Shown here piece after piece: positions 1 to 6,812 of a stretch of DNA of 9,695 bases. The notes under the pieces are model-generated. The model ran no database searches. It worked only from the letters and a program-made list of their open reading frames with translations, and had not been told where the DNA came from. Source of the DNA: Verrucomicrobiales bacterium (GTDB lineage Bacteria; Verrucomicrobiota; Verrucomicrobiia; Limisphaerales; F1-80-MAGS106); the NCBI GenBank assembly GCA_947487925.1, contig CANLCA010000068.1, positions 1 to 9,695 on the forward strand, given 5' to 3'. Both the position numbers and the translations under genes were made by a program. Each line of letters starts with the position of its first letter. The first letter of the stretch is position 1.

Positions 1-1
1 C

Positions 2-181
2 GAGGCTTACAAATTGTACGAGGAAGTGGCCAAATCGGGGAGCTTCTCGACCTGGGTTGAGCAGGCGATGCAACGCAAAGAGCAGCTTTCCATCAAACAC
101 CCGGATTTGGCGAAAACTAACGCGCCATCGGTCGTCAAACCCGCGCTGCCTGCCGGAGCACCGACTCCTGCTGCCAAATAG
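2..181 (+). CDS. C-terminal tail of an unidentified protein (5' end off window)
   Basis: An open frame enters from the left edge and ends at TAG 179-181, giving 59 visible residues. The first half is charged and helical (EAYKLYEEVAKSG, then FSTWVEQAMQRKEQL), which would suit the last helices of a TPR-like or coiled protein. The last 20 or so residues are rich in Ala and Pro and end in PTPAAK, resembling a disordered tail. The frame is preferred over the overlapping +3 frame because its composition is protein-like, whereas the overlapping frame gives an Arg/Ser/Asn-rich stretch. No family can be named from this fragment. It lies 28 nt upstream of the proposed Nudix start on the same strand, so the two could be co-transcribed. 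Confidence 0.6.
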   Translation, partial: EAYKLYEEVAKSGSFSTWVEQAMQRKEQLSIKHPDLAKTNAPSVVKPALPAGAPTPAAK

Positions 182-209
182 CCGGAATCAAAAGGCTTTC
201 AGCATCGCA

Positions 210-623
210 TTGATCGAGGTCGCGGCAGGGTTGGTGTTTCACAAAGGCAGGTTGCTGATCACCCAGCGTCTCCCCGGAGTTCATCTTTCGGGGTTGTGGG
301 AATTTCCTGGAGGCAAACGCGAGGCGGGTGAGTCTTTCCAAGAATGCCTGGCTCGCGAACTCGTGGAAGAACTCGGAATTAAAGTTCAAGTGGGCGCCTT
401 GTTCCATCAGGTAACCCACGGCTACCCTGGGAAAGCCGTTCATCTGGAGTTCTACCTCTGCTCGATGCTCCCGCATTCGCCCAATCCCAAAGCAATCGAT
501 TGCGCAGCATTCTCATGGGTCACCAAAGAACAATTGGCAAACTTTGAATTCCCCGAAGCCGATCGCCAACTGTTGTCCGCATTGAGCAGCAGAACCGAGT
601 TCTGGACTACTCCCGTGCCGTAG
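210..623 (+). CDS. mutT: MutT-like Nudix hydrolase ((deoxy)nucleoside triphosphate pyrophosphohydrolase)
   Basis: This protein probably hydrolyses oxidised or non-canonical nucleoside triphosphates to the monophosphate plus pyrophosphate in the cytoplasm, as MutT does with 8-oxo-dGTP. The Nudix box (G-x5-E-x7-R-E-x2-E-E-x-G-I) is complete at about residues 35-57: Gly35, Glu41, Arg49, Glu50, Glu53, Glu54, Gly56. It is preceded by the MutT-typical LWEFPGGK. The order of elements (VAAGLVF, LLITQR, WEFPGGK, then a His/Leu-rich strand and a Trp-containing loop) follows MutT. The 137-residue length is close to MutT (about 130). The start is uncertain. No in-frame ATG or GTG precedes the domain. TTG at 210 is used because family homology begins here, but its only upstream purine tract (AAAAGG, 190-195) is 14 nt away. 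The substrate is inferred, since Nudix families are functionally diverse. Confidence 0.87.
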   Translation: MIEVAAGLVFHKGRLLITQRLPGVHLSGLWEFPGGKREAGESFQECLARELVEELGIKVQVGALFHQVTHGYPGKAVHLEFYLCSMLPHSPNPKAIDCAAFSWVTKEQLANFEFPEADRQLLSALSSRTEFWTTPVP

Positions 624-631
624 TCATTCAA

Positions 632-687
632 CTCTAAAACGGCTGTTGCTCATGGCGAATCTTCGCGACTTTCCATAGCCGTTTGAG
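632..687. terminator. Imperfect inverted repeat with nested hairpin between convergent genes
   Basis: AAACGGCT (637-644) pairs exactly with AGCCGTTT (677-684). The stem extends by CTC (632-634) with GAG (685-687) across a two-base bulge. Inside the loop, GCGA (655-658) and TCGC (663-666) form a second small stem. The structure lies just after the Nudix stop and before the argA stop, where a bidirectional terminator would be expected. No T-run follows on either strand, so an intrinsic terminator of the classical type is not shown. Confidence 0.33.
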
Positions 688-775
688 GGTTCAATCGACA
701 TCAATGGTAGCCACCACAAATCCCACGACCACCGCTGGAACGGGACGCATCCCGATGTTCGAGCTGAAAGGCGGC

Positions 776-2119
776 TCAAGGGCTGGAGCGCGCCGCTGGC
801 ACCAGAGCTCCGGCGGCGGCCCTGCCGTTCTCGGATTGAGGCTTCAATCTTTTCAGAAGAACCTTTGATTTGCGCCCGCTCTGGTCGTACCGCTCCCGTC
901 TGGAAGGAGGTAGATCTTCCGCGCTGCCCTCAACGAACCCGCCTTTGGACTGAAAATAAGTAAAGGCTTGGGTGGAAAGGGTAATCAACTCACTGAGCCC
1001 CAACTCCTTCGCTTTTGTCTCCACAAACTGGATCAGTTTGCGTCCGATCCCCTGGTTTTCGTGGGAGGGGTTCACAAAAAGACAGGCCAGCTCGCCTTTT
1101 TTTTGGTCGTGAAAAAGATGCAGCGCAACGCACGCTACAGGATTCTTATCGATCTCAAATATGTAATAATCCTGGAGTTGCTTCTCGATGCTCACCCGCG
1201 TTCGCTTCATCAACTCGTCGTTCGCCACTGATTTTTGGATTAACATGAAGATGTTCCGCACATCCTTCTTCATGGCTCGCCTGATTTGTTGATACTCATT
1301 TTCGTAAATCAGAGTGCCGATGCCTTCGTTGGAGAACACTTCCGCAAGCAACCCTTCGTCAACGCGACCGTTGATGATGTGAGCCCGCTGCACCCCAGAT
1401 TGGCAGGCGAGTGCCGCGTGTTGGGTCTTGGAAAGAGTTTCGACGGCGAAGTCGGCCTTGTGGTCTCTGAGAAGACTCTCCAGGTCCGCCACCGGCATCT
1501 GCCGGATGAGTTGTCCCTTGAAGGTCAGCCCTTCCTCAGTGGTGATAAAAATAACTTTGGTGGCCTTCAAAGCGGAGGCCACAGCCACAGCAACAGAATC
1601 AGAATTCACCCGATAGGTCTTGCCGTCACCGTCAAATCCTAGAGGTGGCACTACCGGAATGATGCCTTGTGTCAGGAGTCCGTTCAGCATTTCGAAATCC
1701 ACACGTTCAACTTTTCCCGTAAACAGATGATCCTGCCCCTGCAGAATTCCCAGGGGATGGGCAATGATGGCGTTGGTGCTCACCGCTCTCAAATCGCTCG
1801 CGGAAAGCCCCTCGAGGATCTCATGTGTCAGTCGATTGGAGGCTGTCAACGCAAGTTTGAGCGTCGCCTCGTCGGTGATCCCTGTCCCATCGAGATTACT
1901 CGCCTCAATCCCTTGGTCATTCGCCATCGATCTGATTTGAGCCGAGGCCCCATGGACGAGCACCACGCGAATGCTCAACGATCGGAGAACGGCGATATCC
2001 AATAAAATGTTCGAGAAATTCTCATCAGTCACGATCGCCCCATCAACGCTGATGATGAATATCTTCTCTCGGAAACGGGGGATATAGCGGAGGATGCCTC
2101 GAAGGTCTGTAGGTTTCAC
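776..2119 (-). CDS. argA: N-acetylglutamate synthase (amino-acid N-acetyltransferase)
   Basis: ArgA transfers acetyl from acetyl-CoA to the alpha-amino group of glutamate, the first committed step of arginine biosynthesis, in the cytoplasm. Two domains are visible. Residues about 19-265 are an amino-acid-kinase-like domain (FIISVDGAIV, VVLVHGASAQI, HPLGILQG, YRVNSDSVA). Residues about 277-425 are a GNAT acetyltransferase with acetyl-CoA-binding motif QGIGRK at 356-361 and the ArgA-typical ending LP-x4-RYDQSGRKSKVLL. The kinase-like domain lacks the canonical Lys-x-Gly-Gly, as ArgA enzymes do; there it serves as the arginine-sensing domain. The start is GTG 2117-2119, nine bases after a strong purine-rich Shine-Dalgarno. 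Compared with E. coli ArgA (about 443 aa), the core is slightly shorter, but a 22-residue Ala/Pro/Ser-rich tail (426-447) is added. It is convergent with the Nudix gene and divergent from the SBBP gene. Confidence 0.94.
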   Translation of the reverse strand: MKPTDLRGILRYIPRFREKIFIISVDGAIVTDENFSNILLDIAVLRSLSIRVVLVHGASAQIRSMANDQGIEASNLDGTGITDEATLKLALTASNRLTHEILEGLSASDLRAVSTNAIIAHPLGILQGQDHLFTGKVERVDFEMLNGLLTQGIIPVVPPLGFDGDGKTYRVNSDSVAVAVASALKATKVIFITTEEGLTFKGQLIRQMPVADLESLLRDHKADFAVETLSKTQHAALACQSGVQRAHIINGRVDEGLLAEVFSNEGIGTLIYENEYQQIRRAMKKDVRNIFMLIQKSVANDELMKRTRVSIEKQLQDYYIFEIDKNPVACVALHLFHDQKKGELACLFVNPSHENQGIGRKLIQFVETKAKELGLSELITLSTQAFTYFQSKGGFVEGSAEDLPPSRRERYDQSGRKSKVLLKRLKPQSENGRAAAGALVPAARSSP

Positions 2120-2128
2120 TTTGTTTTA

Positions 2129-2138
2129 CTCCCTCTCC
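2129..2138 (-). promoter_or_regulatory. Ribosome binding site of argA
   Basis: Read on the minus strand this is GGAGAGGGAG, ending 9 nt before the GTG codon at 2117-2119. It decides in favour of the GTG start of argA. Confidence 0.7.
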
Positions 2139-2173
2139 ATTACATTGAATCGCATCCCAGGCAAAAGAAATTT

Positions 2174-2202
2174 TTGACTCCTACCCGGTTTGCCCTAAAG
2201 AT
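2174..2202 (+). promoter_or_regulatory. Putative sigma-70-type promoter for the SBBP/beta-barrel unit
   Basis: TTGACT (2174-2179) matches five of six -35 consensus bases. After 16-17 bases comes TAAAGAT (2196-2202), a weak -10. Transcription would begin near 2208-2212. That leaves only about 10 nt before ATG 2221, or about 45 nt before the alternative TTG at 2254. The prediction rests on two short motifs in the divergent argA/SBBP spacer. No equally good pair was seen for argA on the other strand. Confidence 0.35.
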
Positions 2203-2220
2203 CCGCATTATTTGTCATCT

Positions 2221-4725
2221 ATGAAGTTACGAATCGGGCACCTGGAGAAGTGTTTGGAGCTACCCCGTGATTTGTCGTGCCCCGGTGCCGCGAAACCGCT
2301 CGGTGCTCTCTTGCTTTTTGTGCTCGCTTACACCGCATTCGGTGCGGCGTCGCCTCAATTCAACCTCACCAGCGTCCAACAGCCTACACCCGTTCCCACG
2401 GCGGCCAACGAGGAGGCTTTCGACGCTGCGGTGTTGCGCCTTCCACTCCACTTTGAGCAAGCCGACTCGGGGAATGAACCCCAGACGTACAGGGCAAGTG
2501 GCCCGGGTTTCTTGTTCTCGGTGAGCAGTTCCCAGGTGGACATGGACCTTCGTGTCGCCACCCCTCAGCCCAGGACACCTGATGTCTCAATCCCAGCCAA
2601 CCAACGCGTCTACCCGCTGGCCCGTCACGCCACTCACCCCGGCAACACCGTCAACAAACGGATCACGATGTCGTTGGTCGCCTCGAAGAAAAATGCCAAA
2701 GCCGTTCCCCGCAAACTAATGGCGGCAAAAGCCCATCGTTTATTGGGTGGCGATCCCGCTCAATGGCGTCACGCGTTGCCTCTGTTCGAGGCCATCGCGT
2801 TCGAGGATGTCTACAAAGGAATCGAGGTCGTTTACTACGGAGCTCATGCCCAGTTGGAATACGATTTCGTGGTCGCTCCCGGTGCCGACCCAGGGCTCGT
2901 TCGACTGCGTTTCACAGGCGTGGATCGTCTCGCGGTGGATACAAATGGGGACCTGATTCTCTCACTCGAAGGAGCCCGTGTGCGTCATCGTGCTCCGGAT
3001 GCTTTCCAAGAGGTCGAGGGACAGAGGCGGCGGGTCCCGGCCAGTTACTCTTTGGTGTCGGAAAATGAAGTTCAATTCGGCGTAGGAACCTATGACCCCA
3101 AACTTCCCCTCGTGATCGACCCCTTGCTCAGTTATGCCTCCTATCTTGGGGGAGGCTCTGCCGATCGATGCTGGTCCGCGGTAGCGGATGGGAAAGGGAA
3201 TTTGTACGTCGTTGGCGAAACCTTTTCCACCACCGTTTCAGGGCAATCAGGGACGCTTTCCTCCGCCTACGCAGGCGGAAATTCAGTCGGAGGAGATGCG
3301 TTTCTGGCAAAGTTGAACATGGAGAATAATCGGCTCGAATATTTTTCCTATCTTGGAGGCAGCGGCCAGGATGGCGCTCTCTCTGTCGCGCTCGATAAGG
3401 TGGGAAATGTCTTCGTAGCCGGTTACACCGGTTCCCCGAATTTTCCTGTCACCAATGCTGTCCAGTCGAAAATCGCAGGCACCCCGGAGCGGCGCTCCCG
3501 TTTTTATGCCACCGACGCGTTTGTTGCCAAATTAGACGCATCGGGCGCCAATCTCCTGTATAGCACGTATCTCGGCGGGGACGGCGAAGAGGAAGGACTG
3601 TCCCTGGCAGTCGATCCCTCCGGCGCCGCTTATGTGGCTGGTCAAACCTCTTCCACAAACTTCCCCGTACTCAACCCCATCATGCCCTACCAAGGGGGCG
3701 ATGATGCCTTTGTGGCGAAACTCGACCCAAGCGGCCTCTCCCTCATTTATTCGACAACCCTTGGGGGAGCCGGAGTCGATAGCGGCGAAGGAATCGCTGT
3801 GGACAGCGCTGGCGGAGCGGTGGTTGTAGGGTTGTCGTCTTCAACAAATTTCCCGGTCCGTGCCGCATTTCAGGCGGTCAATGCAGGACGCTATGACGCG
3901 GTGATTTTTCGCGTGGATCCTTCCGGCCGAGGGCTCGAATATAGCACTTACCTCGGCGGCGAGACTGATGACTACGGTCTGCGAGTCCAACTGGACAGCG
4001 GGGATCAACCTGTTCTGGTGGGTCAAACATACTCCACTCGTTTCCCAATCCTCGCCGCGCTCCAATCCACCAACAGCGGCAATGGGGACGCGTTCGTTTC
4101 CAAGTTTGCCAAGGACGGTCAAAGCCTCATGTTCTCAACTTTTCTAGGAGGCGTGGGCTTCGACCACGCGTGGGATGTCGCCCTGGACGGCCAGGACACT
4201 ATCTACGTCGCAGGATCCACAGAGTCGCTCAATTTTCCAATCGTGGACGCGTTTCAAACAAATCTATTCGGGCCTCAGGACGCCTTCATCACCGCGATTA
4301 TCCAAGATGGTTCACGGATGGTCTACTCGTCCTACTTTGGAGGCCCCGATGTCGAAGAAGGCTTGGGATTAGCCGTGGAACAAGGCGGGACTGCCTACCT
4401 GGTGGGCAGAACCTTCTCAACGCTCAACCTATTCCCGCTCACCAACGTTTTCCAACCCTCCTTCGGGGGAGGTGCGAATGATTCATTTGTAGCCCGGGTG
4501 TCCCCGATCCCTAGGGTCCATGTTCAATCGACCGGGACGTCGGTGGATATATCTTGGGCTGCCGTCAGGCCAGCCTACGCCTTGGAGATAAAGGAAGGGA
4601 CCCAGCGCCTCCCAGGTTGGGTGCGCTGGACCGGCCCTAAGTTCACCAGTCGCGGTCTCAACATCGTTCGGTTGCCCAAGTCCCAGGCACCACGTTTTTA
4701 CCGGCTCGTTAGAGCTCAACAATAG
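2221..4725 (+). CDS. Secreted seven-repeat SBBP (beta-propeller repeat) protein
   Basis: This is a large exported protein of unknown function. A hydrophobic stretch near residues 28-42 (LGALLLFVLAYTAFGAAS) looks like a signal peptide after an unusually long N-region. Residues about 45-300 match the domain that usually precedes SBBP repeats (EDVYKGIEVVYYG, LEYDFVVAPGADP, closing with LPLVIDP). Seven repeats follow, beginning near residues 304, 373, 446, 509, 573, 637 and 701. Each has the pattern aromatic-S-x-YLGG, then a D-x-G turn, V-x-G-x-T-x-S and FPV/FPI, which suits a seven-bladed propeller. Residues about 765-834 form a beta-rich C-terminal module of Verrucomicrobiota type ending RFYRLVRAQQ. 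The next gene follows after 7 nt, implying an operon. The start is uncertain: ATG 2221 has no Shine-Dalgarno, TTG 2212 is also in frame, and TTG 2254 lies 6 nt after GGAG. A binding, adhesion or scaffold role at the cell surface is inference. Confidence 0.9.
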   Translation: MKLRIGHLEKCLELPRDLSCPGAAKPLGALLLFVLAYTAFGAASPQFNLTSVQQPTPVPTAANEEAFDAAVLRLPLHFEQADSGNEPQTYRASGPGFLFSVSSSQVDMDLRVATPQPRTPDVSIPANQRVYPLARHATHPGNTVNKRITMSLVASKKNAKAVPRKLMAAKAHRLLGGDPAQWRHALPLFEAIAFEDVYKGIEVVYYGAHAQLEYDFVVAPGADPGLVRLRFTGVDRLAVDTNGDLILSLEGARVRHRAPDAFQEVEGQRRRVPASYSLVSENEVQFGVGTYDPKLPLVIDPLLSYASYLGGGSADRCWSAVADGKGNLYVVGETFSTTVSGQSGTLSSAYAGGNSVGGDAFLAKLNMENNRLEYFSYLGGSGQDGALSVALDKVGNVFVAGYTGSPNFPVTNAVQSKIAGTPERRSRFYATDAFVAKLDASGANLLYSTYLGGDGEEEGLSLAVDPSGAAYVAGQTSSTNFPVLNPIMPYQGGDDAFVAKLDPSGLSLIYSTTLGGAGVDSGEGIAVDSAGGAVVVGLSSSTNFPVRAAFQAVNAGRYDAVIFRVDPSGRGLEYSTYLGGETDDYGLRVQLDSGDQPVLVGQTYSTRFPILAALQSTNSGNGDAFVSKFAKDGQSLMFSTFLGGVGFDHAWDVALDGQDTIYVAGSTESLNFPIVDAFQTNLFGPQDAFITAIIQDGSRMVYSSYFGGPDVEEGLGLAVEQGGTAYLVGRTFSTLNLFPLTNVFQPSFGGGANDSFVARVSPIPRVHVQSTGTSVDISWAAVRPAYALEIKEGTQRLPGWVRWTGPKFTSRGLNIVRLPKSQAPRFYRLVRAQQ
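3130..4500 (+). repeat. Seven tandem SBBP coding repeats, about 63-73 codons each
   Basis: Repeat units begin at about 3130, 3337, 3556, 3745, 3937, 4129 and 4321. The periods are 207, 219, 189, 192, 192 and 192 bases, so the last four units are nearly regular and the first three carry insertions in the loop after the V-x-G strand. The amino-acid pattern is well kept, but the DNA is diverged. This points to old duplication rather than recent slippage. Confidence 0.85.
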
Positions 4726-4727
4726 GG
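4724..4727 (+). promoter_or_regulatory. Ribosome binding site overlapping the upstream stop codon
   Basis: AGGG overlaps the TAG stop of the SBBP gene and sits 5 nt before ATG 4733. The arrangement suggests translational coupling of the two genes. Confidence 0.45.
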
Positions 4728-4732
4728 TTTGC

Positions 4733-5941
4733 ATGACTCACACACGAATCATTCTCATCGGCGCCAGTTTGACGACGTGTTTCAACGCCGCTCGAGCGCT
4801 TGAAGCAAAGGACCTTCTTTCGTACCGCTTCGGAAAAACAACATTCCAACCGCGTGTCGCAGTCTCCTCCGCTTACTCTGACAACATCACCTACAACGAC
4901 AGGGCCAGTTTAACCGACGTGATCACTTCCATCGCGCCGGGCGTCGGAATGACACTGGGAACCCCTGGAGATGATACTGTGTTCACCGCCGGCTACCAAT
5001 TGGAGCAGCTGTTTTACGCGGATAACGATCCGTTCAACGCTCAAAACCACTCGATCCAGATATCCGGTCACCTCGATCGAAACCGCTTTGACTACGATGG
5101 ATCCGCGAGCTTCCAACGCCTCTCGACGTTGCTAGGTGGATCGATCTCGGATCCCCTTCTCTTGGGCACCAGCCTTAAGGTCGGAAGGTTCGTTTACGGC
5201 ACCACTCATGTGCTCGATTACACTTTGAGCGATAAAACGGGGGTCTACGCGGGCCCCACCTACAATGCGGTCGATTACGACAGGGGAACTCCCCTTTTCG
5301 ACCTCAACACAGTGGCAGGAGTGGCTGGCTTTCGATACGGCCTCACACCCAAAACTCATTTGTTTGGTGAGATGAGCTATGGCCAGTCTGAGGTGGATCC
5401 AAACCGCCCCGGCGATCCGAAGGGGCCCTCTTCGGCATTCCTGAGCGGCTCCATTGGATCGAAGTTTGATTTCAGCTCCAAAATTTCGGGCGTTGTCAGG
5501 GTAGGCTACGAAACGAGGTCGTTCAGCAACGACGCCTCCGCCCCAAGCGAACCCGTTGTGAGCGCGGCGATCAGCTACAAACTGTCGCACAAAATCGCCA
5601 CCTCTCTCAACTATTCGAGGCGCTCAGCCACTTCCATTCAGTTCTCGAGCCAAACTGCCGTCGTGGATTCAATAGGTTTAACTTTGACGCAGCAGATCGG
5701 AAACACCGGTAAATTCGGAGCCAACGCCGGTCTGGCTTATCAAACGAGCAGTTATGTCTCGAACACGGCCGCGAGCAGAACCGATGAACATATTTCGGCT
5801 AATATTGGGTTCTTCTATAATTTCCAGCTTTGGCTGAAATCCGGGTTAACTTATTCTAACATTCAGACCAGCAGCAGTCTGCCCGCCGCCCTCGCTTATA
5901 CCGAAAATAGGGTTGCACTCGTGATTTCTGTAGGCTATTAA
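4733..5941 (+). CDS. Outer-membrane beta-barrel protein (putative BBP2-type porin)
   Basis: This 402-residue protein has a probable short signal peptide (MTHTRIILIGASLTTCFNAARA, possible cleavage after Ala22). It is followed by alternating polar/hydrophobic strands throughout and ends in an aromatic residue (LVISVGY), the typical C-terminal signal for outer-membrane barrel assembly. The early segment PRVAVSSAYSDNITYND, then a Pro-Gly strand, then a Gly-Tyr strand, resembles the putative beta-barrel porin family often found in polysaccharide-export or exosortase loci. I count roughly a dozen or more amphipathic strands, but strand number cannot be fixed by eye. It starts 7 nt after the SBBP stop and is very probably co-transcribed with it, so the barrel may anchor, export or interact with the propeller protein. 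The ligand or cargo is unknown. A general autotransporter-like or adhesin barrel is the main alternative. Confidence 0.82.
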   Translation: MTHTRIILIGASLTTCFNAARALEAKDLLSYRFGKTTFQPRVAVSSAYSDNITYNDRASLTDVITSIAPGVGMTLGTPGDDTVFTAGYQLEQLFYADNDPFNAQNHSIQISGHLDRNRFDYDGSASFQRLSTLLGGSISDPLLLGTSLKVGRFVYGTTHVLDYTLSDKTGVYAGPTYNAVDYDRGTPLFDLNTVAGVAGFRYGLTPKTHLFGEMSYGQSEVDPNRPGDPKGPSSAFLSGSIGSKFDFSSKISGVVRVGYETRSFSNDASAPSEPVVSAAISYKLSHKIATSLNYSRRSATSIQFSSQTAVVDSIGLTLTQQIGNTGKFGANAGLAYQTSSYVSNTAASRTDEHISANIGFFYNFQLWLKSGLTYSNIQTSSSLPAALAYTENRVALVISVGY

Positions 5942-5955
5942 TCTCACTAATCCAC

Positions 5956-5962
5956 AAGGGAG
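5956..5962 (+). promoter_or_regulatory. Strong Shine-Dalgarno ahead of a 13-codon ORF
   Basis: AAGGGAG lies 6 nt before ATG 5969, the best-placed ribosome binding site among the + strand genes here. It is the main reason the short ORF is worth listing. Confidence 0.45.
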
Positions 5963-5968
5963 TCTGCG

Positions 5969-6010
5969 ATGATCAAGCAGTCTCGTCGCGCATTGGTGGG
6001 CTTTTTCTGA
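5969..6010 (+). CDS. Very short ORF, possible leader peptide or truncated gene start
   Basis: ATG 5969 opens a 13-residue peptide, MIKQSRRALVGFF, ending at TGA 6008-6010. The peptide has the form of the beginning of a signal peptide: a Lys/Arg-rich N-region followed by the start of a hydrophobic segment. It could be a leader peptide, the stub of a third envelope gene lost by deletion or nonsense mutation, or chance. Past the stop, the same frame stays open only to TGA 6059-6061. Shifting frame does not reveal a longer recognisable protein, so no remnant of a full gene can be shown. It sits 27 nt after the barrel gene and 121 nt before the regulator. Confidence 0.25.
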   Translation: MIKQSRRALVGFF

Positions 6011-6116
6011 GCCATTGACTTTCTTTGGGACTTAATAAGCGTGGGTAGCGCCACACCATGAGAGGGTTCTGGAGGGCCTTCGTCGACCCTACGGCCGGGT
6101 GTGAACTACCGAGCAT

Positions 6117-6122
6117 AGAGGG
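6117..6122 (+). promoter_or_regulatory. Ribosome binding site that decides the regulator start
   Basis: AGAGGG is 9 nt before ATG 6132, a workable spacing. It directly abuts the in-frame TTG at 6123, which is therefore rejected as the start. Confidence 0.55.
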
Positions 6123-6131
6123 TTGATTTAT

Positions 6132-6797
6132 ATGGAGCGGAACTCCAAAAAGCGTGCTCGTGAAGGAATAGAGGTCGTGGTGGTTGAGGAGAACCCTGCT
6201 TCCCGGAGGCGCCTCGGGAACTTAATCAACCGATCCGAGGGCATGCGATGCGCGGCCAATTATCAAAATGCGTTCCTCGCGCTGCATGAAATCAAGAAAA
6301 CAAAGCCGGATGTGGTGGTTACCGACCTGATGACCTCCGGCATGTACGCCGGTGAGTTCCCATCAAAGTTGCGATCGATTTTTCCATCCGCCAAAGTCAT
6401 CGTGCTGACGGACCACGAGGATGGCGTGTCCGTGATAGGCTCAATTCAGAACGGGGCACTGGGTTATATTCTTCGGAGTGAACCGCTCAGCGCTGTGATC
6501 GAAGGGATCAGAATAGTGATGAACGGGGGATCCCCCATGACGGCACGCGTCGCCAGAGTTCTTGTGGGGTCGATCCAAAAGGGGAAAGCCCGAAAGAAAA
6601 TGACACTACCGCTCACGTTCAGGGAGAGTCAGATCCTGAGCTCCGCGGCGATCGGACTTCGGGCCCGGGAAATTGGGCGCCTATACGCCATTTCCGAGTA
6701 TACCGTACGAGCCCATCTGAGGAAGATCTACACCAAGTTGCACGTCACCAGGCGCTGCGAAGCTGTGCTCAAATTTCTTCAGTGCGAATACTGCTGA
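6132..6797 (+). CDS. LuxR/NarL-type response regulator with degenerate receiver
   Basis: This 221-residue cytoplasmic transcription factor has a receiver domain (about residues 13-130) and a LuxR-type helix-turn-helix (about 161-221). The HTH pattern is clear: LTFRESQIL, then IGLRAREIGRLYAISEYTVRAH, then IYTKLHVTRRCEAVLKFL. In the receiver the probable phospho-acceptor Asp65 (VVVTDLM) and the switch Thr93 (VIVLTD) remain. The acidic pair that binds magnesium is Glu19-Glu20 instead of the usual Asp-Asp or Glu-Asp, and the conserved Lys is Arg115 (GYILRSE). The Pro after the acceptor loop is also lost (TSGMYAG). Phosphorylation may be weak or absent, or control may be by another means. No histidine kinase lies in the window. 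It follows the envelope genes on the same strand, and a regulatory link to them is inference. The ATG is chosen by Shine-Dalgarno spacing. Confidence 0.88.
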   Translation: MERNSKKRAREGIEVVVVEENPASRRRLGNLINRSEGMRCAANYQNAFLALHEIKKTKPDVVVTDLMTSGMYAGEFPSKLRSIFPSAKVIVLTDHEDGVSVIGSIQNGALGYILRSEPLSAVIEGIRIVMNGGSPMTARVARVLVGSIQKGKARKKMTLPLTFRESQILSSAAIGLRAREIGRLYAISEYTVRAHLRKIYTKLHVTRRCEAVLKFLQCEYC

Positions 6798-6812
6798 TGA
6801 CCGCCAGAAGAG

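Noticed and set aside
683..868. 61-codon + strand ORF overlapping the argA 3' end
   Set aside because: It has no convincing ribosome binding site, an unconvincing composition, and lies mostly antisense to a clear gene.
3130..4500. Regular spacing of repeats as a possible CRISPR or satellite array
   Set aside because: The repeats are coding, diverged at the DNA level and 189-219 bases apart. They are the SBBP units of one protein.
6015..6045. TTGACT as a possible -35 for the regulator gene
   Set aside because: No -10-like hexamer lies 16-18 bases downstream. The A/T-rich TAATAA follows after only about 12 bases.
5969..6061. Read-through of TGA 6008-6010 as a selenoprotein or suppressed stop
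   Set aside because: The read-through product is only about 30 residues with no known selenoprotein pattern, and no SECIS-like hairpin is evident after the TGA.
6058..6126. Small + strand ORF from ATG 6058, about 22 codons, ending at TGA just inside the regulator leader
   Set aside because: It has no Shine-Dalgarno at a usable distance and no recognisable sequence. It is probably chance.
6798..6812. Terminator between the convergent regulator and icd genes
   Set aside because: Only 15 nt separate the stops and no inverted repeat or T-run is visible there.
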